Shown here piece by piece: positions 57,012 through 64,000 of a DNA stretch of 64,000 nt (positions are counted from its first letter, which is position 1; every line of letters begins with the position of its first letter). The notes under the pieces were generated by a model, which was not told the origin of the DNA, did not search any database, and was given only the letters and a program-made list of their open reading frames with translations. A program made the position numbers and the translations under genes. The stretch comes from Bartonella harrusi (GTDB lineage Bacteria > Pseudomonadota > Alphaproteobacteria > Rhizobiales > Rhizobiaceae), in contig NZ_CP101114.1 of the NCBI RefSeq assembly GCF_024297065.1, positions 2,012,501 to 2,076,500 of the forward strand, read 5' to 3'.

Positions 57012-57557
57012 CTAACGGCTTAAAACAACCGGACGATCATCAATTGTACGTCCCTCAAAACGATCAACATTGTAAGAATAAAGGGCAACAATAACACGTC
57101 CTACATTATTATAGAAATATAATCTTTTTCCTTTAACAGCCCAGGAGTTTACTTGAGAAATGATTCCTGGACAATGTAAAGGACCAGCCCGGTATCCTTG
57201 GCCAAATTTTGTTTGTGGCGTTGCAATTCGGCAAACTTTACCATCCACAGAGAGATTCCACACTCCAGCAATACTTGCAGGAAACAAATCAACAGCATTG
57301 CTTGGCAGTTCAAGACGAGTCATTCGCCCATCGCTTTGAGAATCTCCTTTCTCATACATTGAAACCTCTACTGTTTCAGAAGAGGAATAATAAGAAGAGG
57401 AAGGATCAGACATCACTTCTGTTGGCATTTCTTGAAGTGGATAAAAAACTTCTGCTGTGTTATTATTATCGTTCCTATCAAATCGCGATGTTAAACATCC
57501 CCCTAAGAACATAACCATTGATATTGCAATGAAAGATGAATTTTTAAAAAATGGCAT
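57012..57557 (-). CDS. Omp19-like lipoprotein, protease inhibitor Inh/AprI domain
   Basis: 181 residues from the ATG at 57557, with GGAAAGAG about 7 bp upstream. The N-terminus MPFFKNSSFIAISMVMFLGG-C is a lipoprotein signal with Cys21. A Ser/Asn-rich spacer leads to the Inh domain (about 95-181). It has SIAGVWNLSVDGKVCRIATP, QTKFGQGYRAGPLHCPG and SWAVKGKRLYFYNNVGRVIV, ending PVVLSR, very close to Brucella Omp19. The two Cys residues (in GKVCRI and LHCPG) can form the family's disulfide. Omp19 inhibits host proteases and is an immunogenic outer-membrane lipoprotein. Confidence 0.88.
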   Translation of the reverse strand: MPFFKNSSFIAISMVMFLGGCLTSRFDRNDNNNTAEVFYPLQEMPTEVMSDPSSSYYSSSETVEVSMYEKGDSQSDGRMTRLELPSNAVDLFPASIAGVWNLSVDGKVCRIATPQTKFGQGYRAGPLHCPGIISQVNSWAVKGKRLYFYNNVGRVIVALYSYNVDRFEGRTIDDRPVVLSR

Positions 57558-57785
57558 ATCTATACTCTTTCCCATGACTAAATAAGTTCACTCAAAGAAA
57601 TAGGTGAACATCTATTATATGGCATTTTACAAAGATAAATTAACAAATTTAAAAAATAGGATAAAAATAACTTGTTTTAAGTAATAAATATTTTTTTGCC
57701 ATCAATTTCACGATTAAGCACTAGAAATTTATAAGATTTTCAGTCATATATCTTTTGTAATAATCACTAAAAATAGAGAAATTTC

Positions 57786-58637
57786 ATGAAAACGCCATTC
57801 AGCAAAATGAACGGTCTTGGCAATAAAATCATTGTTGTTGATATGCGTAAAAGCACACATTCGCTTACACAGCAAGCAATTTTTGCTTTATCGGCAGATC
57901 CTCAAACGCATTTTGATCAAATTATGGCTATTCACACATCAACTAAAGAAGATACCAACTTTCGTATTGAAATATGGAATGCTGACGGTTCAATAGCTAA
58001 AGCTTGCGGTAACGGTACCCGTTGCGTAATCGCATGGCTCACAGATCACAATCTTGGAGAAACTTTTCAACTGGAAATGCCCACTGGAATTATTGAAGGT
58101 AAACGCCAAATAGACGGGCTTATTTCGGTTGATATGGGAAAACCCAATTTCAATGCAAAAGAAATGCCTGTTTCACGTGAAATAGTTGATACCAATCACG
58201 TAGAAATGACTACTGGTCCTTTAAGAGATGCTTGCCTTGTATCCATTGGTAATCTCCACGCTATTTTTTTTGTTGAAAATGACATTCAACATATTCCATT
58301 AGAAATTTATGGAGCAAAACTTGAACATGATCCTCTTTTTCCAGAACGTTGTAATATTTCTATCGCTTATGTCTCTTCAAAGAAAAGCCTAAATTTACGC
58401 ACATGGGAGCGAGGCGCTGGATTAACGCAAGCCTGTGGTAGCGCCGCTTGTGCGAGTGCGGTAGCGGCTTATCGACGTGGACTCACAAAACGCCATATTG
58501 ATGTGAATTTACCAGGGGGAATGCTTAATATTTTTTATCGAGAAGATGATCACATTATCATGACGGGTCCAATCAAATATGAATTTAGTGGTTTTTTAGA
58601 CCCTTTAACAGGGAGTTACAAAAAGGATCTCTCTTGA
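57786..58637 (+). CDS. dapF: Diaminopimelate epimerase
   Basis: 283 residues. Two pseudo-symmetric halves hold the catalytic cysteines: KACGNGTRCV (first) and TQACGSAACASAVAAYRRG (second). MNGLGNKIIVVDMR opens the fold, with IEIWNADGSIAKACGNGTRC as substrate loop. It interconverts LL- and meso-DAP for lysine and peptidoglycan synthesis. The stop overlaps the mtaB start by one base. It leads the dapF-mtaB-ftsY-ispZ operon. Confidence 0.96.
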   Translation: MKTPFSKMNGLGNKIIVVDMRKSTHSLTQQAIFALSADPQTHFDQIMAIHTSTKEDTNFRIEIWNADGSIAKACGNGTRCVIAWLTDHNLGETFQLEMPTGIIEGKRQIDGLISVDMGKPNFNAKEMPVSREIVDTNHVEMTTGPLRDACLVSIGNLHAIFFVENDIQHIPLEIYGAKLEHDPLFPERCNISIAYVSSKKSLNLRTWERGAGLTQACGSAACASAVAAYRRGLTKRHIDVNLPGGMLNIFYREDDHIIMTGPIKYEFSGFLDPLTGSYKKDLS

Positions 58638-59920
58638 TGACAATAGAAATTGTAACTTTTGGTTGTCGATTAAATAGCTACGAATCGGAAATCATACGCA
58701 AAGAAAGCGCTTCCTCAGAACTAGCTCAACTCAAAGATGGTGCTATTATCTTTAATACCTGTTCTGTCACAGCTGAAGCTGTGCGACAAGCAAAACAAGC
58801 TATTCGCAAAGCAAGACGTGAAAATCCTCATGCTCGCATTATTGTAACAGGATGTGCAGCACAAACAGAAGGGCAGAATTTTGCTTCAATGAAAGAGGTT
58901 AATCTTGTTTTAGGAAATGAAGACAAGCTTCATGCACATTCTTACCGTCAACTTCCTGACTTTGGCATCAACCATTCTGAAAAATTGCGTATCAATGACA
59001 TCATGGAAGTACAAAAAATTGCTCCACACATGGTAAGCGCAATGGAAGAGCGCACCCGTGCCTTCGTACAAGTGCAAAATGGCTGTGATCATCGCTGTAC
59101 TTTTTGCATTATTCCCTATGGACGTGGCCCATCACGCTCAGTTCCCATGGGTGCTGTCATCGAACAAATTAAACAATTGATAGACAATGGTATCCAAGAA
59201 GTTGTTCTAACAGGTGTAGATCTTACAAGTTATGGTCACGATCTCCCAGGAAAGGCTACATTAGGAAAATTAACTTCAGCCATTTTACACCACATTTCTG
59301 ACTTACCTCGACTCCGCCTTTCATCCATTGATTCTATTGAAGCAGATGAAGAGCTCATGAATCTTTTAGCTTATGAAAAAAGGATAATGCCACATTTGCA
59401 TTTATCCTTACAAGCAGGCGATAATATGATACTCAAAAGAATGAAACGGCGACATTTACGCGAACATGCAATTCAATTTTGCCAAGATTTGCGTACCAAA
59501 CGTCCTACAATGGTTTATGGTGCCGATTTAATTGCTGGTTTTCCAACCGAAACAGAAGAAATGTTCGAAAATAGTCTCTCTTTGATTAATGACTGTAATT
59601 TAACACATCTTCATGTTTTTCCTTTCTCTCCAAGAGAAGGAACACCTGCTGCGCGTATGCCACAAATCAACCGTAGAGTGGTTAAAATGCGTGCAGAAAG
59701 ATTACGCAAAGCAGGTGATGAGGCATATAAGAAACATCTTGCTCACTTACAAAATAGTCAACAAACAATTCTCGTTGAAAAAGATGAAATTGGACGAACA
59801 GAAGATTATACTCTTGTCCAAATAAAAGGTGCAAAAGCTGGAACTATTGTTCAAGCCCTTATCGTTGATCATGATGGTGATAAATTGATTGCTGTCCTTC
59901 CAAAATTGAACGCAGCTTGA
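58637..59920 (+). CDS. mtaB: tRNA t6A37 methylthiotransferase MtaB
   Basis: 427 residues from the ATG at 58637. An N-terminal UPF0004 domain has Cys ligands in VTFGCRLNSYES, FNTCSVTAEAVRQ and VTGCAAQTEG. The radical SAM core has CDHRCTFCIIPYGRG, LTGVDLTSYG, RLRLSSIDSIEADEEL and HLHLSLQAGDNMILKRMKRR. A C-terminal TRAM-like region (about 370-427) completes it. It adds a methylthio group to t6A37, so it acts downstream of TsaD, also in this window. It overlaps dapF by one base, and ftsY follows after 16 bp. Confidence 0.94.
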   Translation: MTIEIVTFGCRLNSYESEIIRKESASSELAQLKDGAIIFNTCSVTAEAVRQAKQAIRKARRENPHARIIVTGCAAQTEGQNFASMKEVNLVLGNEDKLHAHSYRQLPDFGINHSEKLRINDIMEVQKIAPHMVSAMEERTRAFVQVQNGCDHRCTFCIIPYGRGPSRSVPMGAVIEQIKQLIDNGIQEVVLTGVDLTSYGHDLPGKATLGKLTSAILHHISDLPRLRLSSIDSIEADEELMNLLAYEKRIMPHLHLSLQAGDNMILKRMKRRHLREHAIQFCQDLRTKRPTMVYGADLIAGFPTETEEMFENSLSLINDCNLTHLHVFPFSPREGTPAARMPQINRRVVKMRAERLRKAGDEAYKKHLAHLQNSQQTILVEKDEIGRTEDYTLVQIKGAKAGTIVQALIVDHDGDKLIAVLPKLNAA

Positions 59921-59936
59921 GCAGGAAAAAAACTTT

Positions 59937-61169
59937 ATGAAAAAATCTTTTATCAAAAAAATATTTTCTTTTAACAAATCTAAACAACAGGAAAGAGAAC
60001 ACGTTTCCATTCCTCATGAAGCAGATACGGTACAAGAAAGTGAATACAAAAATAAAGACATAAAAAATGATCAACCCTTTATAGAGAGAGAACAAGAAAA
60101 ACAGGCGGCTAATCAAAAGACAACATCTGAAAAATGTGCTGAGAAAAATCCATCTTTTGCACCACATTTTGGAAAAATAATTATCACAAATAAAATCAGT
60201 GAAAAGAAAATTGAGGAATTTTCATCTATATCTTCTATTGAACAGAAAAAAACAGCATGGTTTGAGCGTCTAAAAAAAGGATTAGCCCTTTCTTCACAAC
60301 GCTTAAGCGGGTCGATTGGAGACCTTTTTATTAAGGGAAAACTTGATGAAGAGACCTTACAAGAATTGGAAGATATTCTTATTCAAGCTGATCTTGGTGT
60401 AGAAACAGCCACACGTATTACTGATATTTTGGCTTCTAATCGTTATGAGAAAAATTTATCTCCAAATGACATTCATGCCATCATAGCTGGAGAAATAAAA
60501 AAAGTGTTAGAGCCTGTTGCAATTCCATTAGAACTTGACCTTAATCATAAACCTCATGTTATTTTACTCGTAGGTGTAAATGGTACTGGAAAAACGACAA
60601 CTATTGGAAAACTTGCGGCAAAACTCACCGCAGGAGGATTAAAAGTTATGCTCGCTGCTGGTGATACATTCCGTGCTGCTGCTATTGAACAACTCCATAT
60701 TTGGGGTGAACGTACAGGATCTCCTGTTATTTCAACTAAACTAGGAGCGGATGCTGCAAGCCTAGCATTTGATGCTTATGAAAAAGCAAAAAAAGCAAAC
60801 AGTGATGTCTTGATTATTGATACAGCAGGACGCCTACAAAATAAAACAGAATTGATGGACGAATTAGCAAAAATTATTCGTGTTTTAAGTAAACACTCTC
60901 CCCAAGCGCCCCATACAATTCTTCAAACGCTTGATGCAACCACTGGACAAAACGCACTCAATCAAGTGAATATTTTCCGTGACATTGCTGGCGTTAATGG
61001 TCTCATCATGACAAAACTCGATGGTACTGCACGGGGAGGAATTCTTGTTGCCATCGCAGCAAAATACAAATTACCCGTTTATTTTATCGGTATAGGAGAG
61101 AATATAGAGGATCTTCAACCTTTTTCTGCTTCTGAATTTGCCGAAACTATTGCAGGAAGGCACGCATGA
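59937..61169 (+). CDS. ftsY: Signal recognition particle receptor FtsY
   Basis: 410 residues. A charged, low-complexity A domain (about 1-105, rich in Lys/Glu/Gln) precedes the helical N domain (WFERLKKGLALSSQRLSGSI, LEELEDILIQADLG-like LQELEDILIQADLGVETATR). The SRP GTPase G domain follows: G1 GVNGTGKTTTIGKLAAKL, DTFRAAAIEQL, DTAGRLQNKTELMDEL, TKLDGTARGG and FIGIGENIEDLQPF. It docks ribosome-SRP complexes at the inner membrane. The A domain shows no family conservation and is AT-rich. Its stop overlaps ispZ by 4 bp. Confidence 0.96.
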   Translation: MKKSFIKKIFSFNKSKQQEREHVSIPHEADTVQESEYKNKDIKNDQPFIEREQEKQAANQKTTSEKCAEKNPSFAPHFGKIIITNKISEKKIEEFSSISSIEQKKTAWFERLKKGLALSSQRLSGSIGDLFIKGKLDEETLQELEDILIQADLGVETATRITDILASNRYEKNLSPNDIHAIIAGEIKKVLEPVAIPLELDLNHKPHVILLVGVNGTGKTTTIGKLAAKLTAGGLKVMLAAGDTFRAAAIEQLHIWGERTGSPVISTKLGADAASLAFDAYEKAKKANSDVLIIDTAGRLQNKTELMDELAKIIRVLSKHSPQAPHTILQTLDATTGQNALNQVNIFRDIAGVNGLIMTKLDGTARGGILVAIAAKYKLPVYFIGIGENIEDLQPFSASEFAETIAGRHA

Positions 61170-61855
61170 AAAAAACTTCATTTAAACCTCATTCGCATAA
61201 TAACTTTAATTCAAAGAAGACCAACGATAATCAAAAATCTTCTCTTTCACCCACTCTTAAATTTCTCTTAGAAATGGGGCCGTTGGTTATTTTTTTCCTT
61301 GCTAATTACAAGGGTGAGTGGTTGATAAATAATATTGGGATTTTCAAAAATTTTAGTAAACCTATTTTCCCTGCAACAGCTATTTTCATGGTAGCAATCA
61401 TAGTTGCACTAAGCTTATCATGGATCATTGCACGAAAAATTCCCATAATGCCTCTCGTTTCAGGAATATTTGTTCTGGTCTTTGGATTTTTAACTCTTTG
61501 GCTTCATAATGACACTTTTATAAAGATGAAGCCAACAATCATTAACATCTTATTTGCCCTTATTCTTTTTGGTGGTATGTTTTTTAAGAAACCACTTTTG
61601 CGTTACGCCCTTGATTCTACATTAAAACTTGACGATTTAGGATGGCAAAAACTCACATATCGCTGGGCATTTTTTTTCATTTTTCTTGCTCTTTTAAATG
61701 AAATTGTTTGGCGTAACTTTAGCGATAACTTTTGGACAAGTTTTAAAGTATTTGGTGTTATGCCCATAACAGTTCTTTTCATGATTACTCAGATGCCTCT
61801 TATCATCAAACATTCACAGGGTCTTTTTACAGAAGAGGATAAATCTAATTCTTAA
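61166..61855 (+). CDS. ispZ: Septation protein IspZ/YciB family
   Basis: 229 residues with five to six membrane helices: LKFLLEMGPLVIFFLANYKG, FPATAIFMVAIIVALSLSWI, VFGFLTLWLHNDTFIKMKPT, IINILFALILFGGMFF and LTYRWAFFFIFLALLNEIVW. The KMKPT and NEIVWRNFSDNFW motifs are the YciB/IspZ signature. The family is involved in intracellular septation and envelope integrity. The N-terminal 25 residues are hydrophilic, as in rhizobial versions. It overlaps ftsY by ATGA. Confidence 0.95.
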   Translation: MKKTSFKPHSHNNFNSKKTNDNQKSSLSPTLKFLLEMGPLVIFFLANYKGEWLINNIGIFKNFSKPIFPATAIFMVAIIVALSLSWIIARKIPIMPLVSGIFVLVFGFLTLWLHNDTFIKMKPTIINILFALILFGGMFFKKPLLRYALDSTLKLDDLGWQKLTYRWAFFFIFLALLNEIVWRNFSDNFWTSFKVFGVMPITVLFMITQMPLIIKHSQGLFTEEDKSNS

Positions 61856-61923
61856 AACAACACTTCCATTACTATAAATTATTTTGTAAATTCATTGCCA
61901 TACACTATCTATGGAGAGAATGT

Positions 61924-62685
61924 GTGTTAATTGAACAGTTCATCTGTCGAGAAAATAATTTTGGTGTACTCATTCATGACGAAAAAAGCGGTTATACAGC
62001 AGCAATTGATGCACCAGAAAGCAATGCAATTCAAAGAGCCATAAAACGCCGCAACTGGACACTTCAAACTATTTTTATCACGCATCATCATTATGACCAT
62101 GTAGAAGCACTGGAAGAGTTAAAACAAATTTATAACGCTGTAGTGATTGGACCGGAAAAAGAGAAAGAAAAAATCAATCATCTTGATCAAACACTGCAAC
62201 CTGATGAAATTTTTTTCTTTGGCACGTGCCCACTTTTAGCGCTTTCAACACCTGGCCATACTTTAGGTGCATTATCTTATTATTTTCCCGAAGAGGGTAT
62301 TCTTTTTGCTGGAGATACGCTCTTTTCACTTGGTTGTGGACGTCTTTTTGAAGGAACACCTTCACAAATGTTGAACTCTTTAAAAAAGCTTCGTCAACTT
62401 CCCGATGAAACGCTTCTCTATTGTGGCCATGAATACACCAAAACCAATGCTCTTTTCGCATTAACAATTGACCCACACAATCAAAAACTCCATCAAAGAG
62501 TGGAAGAAGTTTCATTATTACGCGCAAAAAAAGCTATGACTTTACCAGTAACCCTAGGGCAAGAAAAAGCTACCAATCCCTTTCTTCGTTGGGATAGTGA
62601 CATTCTGCGAAGAGAACTTGCGATGGAAAACCAAACAGACGAAGAAGTCTTTTCTGAAATCCGAAGAAGAAAGGATAATTTCTAG
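61924..62685 (+). CDS. gloB: Hydroxyacylglutathione hydrolase GloB
   Basis: 253 residues of the metallo-beta-lactamase fold. Metal ligands are in THHHYDHVEAL, STPGHTLGALSYYF and GDTLFSLGCGRLFEGT, with LLYCGHEYTKTNALFAL and a C-terminal RWDSDILRRELAM. It hydrolyses S-D-lactoylglutathione in methylglyoxal detoxification. The start is GTG at 61924, with GGAGAG upstream, which gives the family N-terminus LIEQFICRENNFGVLIHD. In relatives it is divergent from the methyltransferase found here at 7.4-8.2 kb. Confidence 0.95.
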   Translation: MLIEQFICRENNFGVLIHDEKSGYTAAIDAPESNAIQRAIKRRNWTLQTIFITHHHYDHVEALEELKQIYNAVVIGPEKEKEKINHLDQTLQPDEIFFFGTCPLLALSTPGHTLGALSYYFPEEGILFAGDTLFSLGCGRLFEGTPSQMLNSLKKLRQLPDETLLYCGHEYTKTNALFALTIDPHNQKLHQRVEEVSLLRAKKAMTLPVTLGQEKATNPFLRWDSDILRRELAMENQTDEEVFSEIRRRKDNF

Positions 62686-62687
62686 CT

Positions 62688-63160
62688 ATGTTTAGATTTG
62701 TATACAATTTGTTTTTCCTTTTTCTTTTTGCTTTATACACCCAAATGACAACAGTAAATGAAAAAACAACGCGTTTGATTTTCCATATGTTATAGAAAAC
62801 TATACCTTAACAGAAAATTTCCTTTTAAAAATGGAAAAAATTGAAAAGGACTGTAAAAACTTACCACCAGAAAAGCCAACAACATCTCATAAGAGTTATG
62901 AGAATAATCTTAAAGGTTTTATTGCTCTTATTTCTGATCAACCAAAACTTATGGCTCTTTTAAGAAAAAATAATATCACAGCAAGAGATTTCGCTCTTGG
63001 TAATTTGGCAATTCAAGCAACAGTAACAGAACTTTTAAACGAATCTTCCCCTGAAGACCTTAAAAGGGGAAATTTTTTTCTTCTCCTGAAAAAAAAATCT
63101 GTATTTTTAAGCAATCTGCAATTTGGTAAAAAAATTTATATAGAATGCTTGTTATTTTAA
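62688..63160 (+). pseudogene. Secreted hypothetical protein with a frameshift in an A-run
   Basis: An ATG at 62688, 2 bp after gloB, opens a signal-like MFRFVYNLFFLFLFALYTQM, but this frame stops at 62793-62795. The second part is open in another frame, entering as NNAFDFPYVIENYTLTENF and running on through MEKIEKDCKNLPPEKPTTSH to a stop at 63160. Adding one A to the run of six after TAAATG would join the two into a protein of about 158 residues with a signal peptide. The visible 109-codon frame from 62831 is probably only its C-terminal part. I do not recognise the family; LKGFIALISDQPKLMALLRK and ITARDFALGNLAIQATVTEL suggest a helical protein. It ends 42 bp from the convergent parB. Confidence 0.6.
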
Positions 63161-63201
63161 AAGGGAGTTGTAAATAGCTTATCTCTTTTAAAAAAATGAA
63201 T

Positions 63202-64000
63202 TTAACTTTGCAAACGTCGACAAATATCATCCAATTGCTCTAAAGAAGAATAATGTATTTTTAGATCACCACCTTTTTTACCGTGCCGGATAATGACTTT
63301 CATTCCAATAACATCTGCAAGTAATTTTTCTAAAGATTTTGTTTCTGTATCTTTTTCCACGACAGTTCTTTTTTTAACTTTAGGATTTGCCTGTTCATAG
63401 GCAAGTATTTCCGTTTGACGTACAGAGAGCCCTTCACAAATAATTTTTTCAGCCAAATCTTGCGGATTATCGACAGTGATAAGACAACGTGCATGACCTG
63501 CTGAAAGTTGCCCATCCGTCAAAAATTGTTGCACTTTTTGTGGAAGTTTTAATAAACGAAGCGTATTCGCAACATGGCTCCGGCTTTTTCCAATAACTTG
63601 TGCCAAATCAGCTTGCGTATATCCATGTTCATTGAGTAAAATTTCATACCCCATTGCCTCTTCAATAGGATTAAGGTCGGCACGTTGAACATTTTCAATA
63701 ATTGCCAATTCCAAAGCTGTCTTATCATCTACATCGCGAACAATGACTGGTAATTTACTTAAATTGGCTCGTTGTGCCGCCCGCCACCGTCTTTCGCCAG
63801 CAATCAACTCAAACCGGTGAGGATTGTCACGAGAGGGTCTTACAATAACAGGTTGAACAACACCGTGTTGGCGAATTGATTGCGCTAAATTATCGAGTTC
63901 CGAATCGGTAAAATGACGTCGTGGATTATGTGGATTGCACGAAATAGATTCAAGTGGAACAAATCGTTCAGAAACAGAGGATACTGTAGTGGACTCTGTA
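63202..64000 (-). CDS. parB: Chromosome partitioning protein ParB (N-terminus beyond window)
   Basis: 266 codons to the window edge. The ParB/Srx CTPase domain reads PLESISCNPHNPRRHF, SIRQHGVVQPVIVRPS and ELIAGERRWRAAQRA. The helix-turn-helix domain follows (LNEHGYTQADLAQVIGKSRS, HVANTLRLL) and then the DGQLSAGHARCLI motif. A C-terminal dimerisation segment ends SLEQLDDICRRLQS. An internal ATT start seen in a shorter frame at 63807 is not the real one, because conserved residues continue upstream. ParB binds parS sites and, with ParA, segregates the origin, so the window's right end is probably near oriC. About 25-30 residues are missing. Confidence 0.95.
   Translation of the reverse strand, partial: TESTTVSSVSERFVPLESISCNPHNPRRHFTDSELDNLAQSIRQHGVVQPVIVRPSRDNPHRFELIAGERRWRAAQRANLSKLPVIVRDVDDKTALELAIIENVQRADLNPIEEAMGYEILLNEHGYTQADLAQVIGKSRSHVANTLRLLKLPQKVQQFLTDGQLSAGHARCLITVDNPQDLAEKIICEGLSVRQTEILAYEQANPKVKKRTVVEKDTETKSLEKLLADVIGMKVIIRHGKKGGDLKIHYSSLEQLDDICRRLQS

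Overview
This AT-rich window reads as a chromosomal segment of an alphaproteobacterium of the Rhizobiales, almost certainly Bartonella. The signs are a run of Rhizobiales-type gene neighbourhoods (mdh-sucC-sucD-sucA-sucB-lpd, xerD-accA, aroK-aroB, argH-lptM-lysA-TIGR02302, the phaABCDEFG antiporter), an Omp19-like lipoprotein, a BA14K antigen, long decayed intergenic stretches, and the absence of hemC/hemD from the site where relatives carry them. The species cannot be fixed from the sequence alone.

Layout. 1-4.9 kb: a truncated hemY-type gene and a mitofilin-like gene, divergent from tsaD, then an EVE-domain gene. 4.9-7.4 kb: two integrase relics, an orphan OmpR-type response regulator lacking its phosphoacceptor aspartate, and a broken copy of part of the neighbouring methyltransferase gene. 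7.4-22.6 kb: methyltransferase, TIGR02302 membrane protein, lysA, lptM, argH, tlpA, a DUF188 gene, a YihY gene, tyrC, holA and a three-gene ABC importer, with integrase relics in the gaps. 22.7-24.7 kb: tRNA-Gly(GCC) followed by an accessory island with an 80-bp direct repeat, 11-bp iterons, nine palindromes at roughly 37-bp spacing, and a 5'-truncated P2-like tail gene D. 24.7-35.4 kb: thiD, plsC, a D,D-carboxypeptidase, a CobW GTPase, an inverted pair of integrase relics, an L,D-transpeptidase, accA, xerD with a coupled 53-residue membrane peptide, aroK and aroB. 35.5-36.7 kb: tRNA-Arg(CCU) interrupted by a 226-nt group I intron, then two tandem MliC-type lysozyme-inhibitor genes. 36.7-46 kb: the six-gene Pha antiporter operon, a BA14K gene with a probable poly-A frameshift, and the two-gene carboxyspermidine pathway. 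46-57 kb: another integrase relic, the 2-oxoglutarate dehydrogenase/succinyl-CoA synthetase/malate dehydrogenase cluster and zapE. 57-64 kb: Omp19-like lipoprotein, dapF-mtaB-ftsY-ispZ, gloB, a frameshifted secreted protein, and parB running off the window.

Functionally the window is mostly housekeeping: TCA cycle, lysine/DAP and shikimate synthesis, tRNA modification, envelope maintenance and chromosome segregation. Host-interaction genes (Omp19-like, BA14K, MliC pair) are scattered among them. Genome decay is the main theme: at least eight copies, in all states of erosion, of one integrase-plus-leader repeat, two probable homopolymer frameshifts, and genes missing from conserved neighbourhoods. 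The most notable items are the tRNA-Arg group I intron, the response regulator with Gly55 in place of Asp, the palindrome array beside tRNA-Gly, and the integrase relic family.
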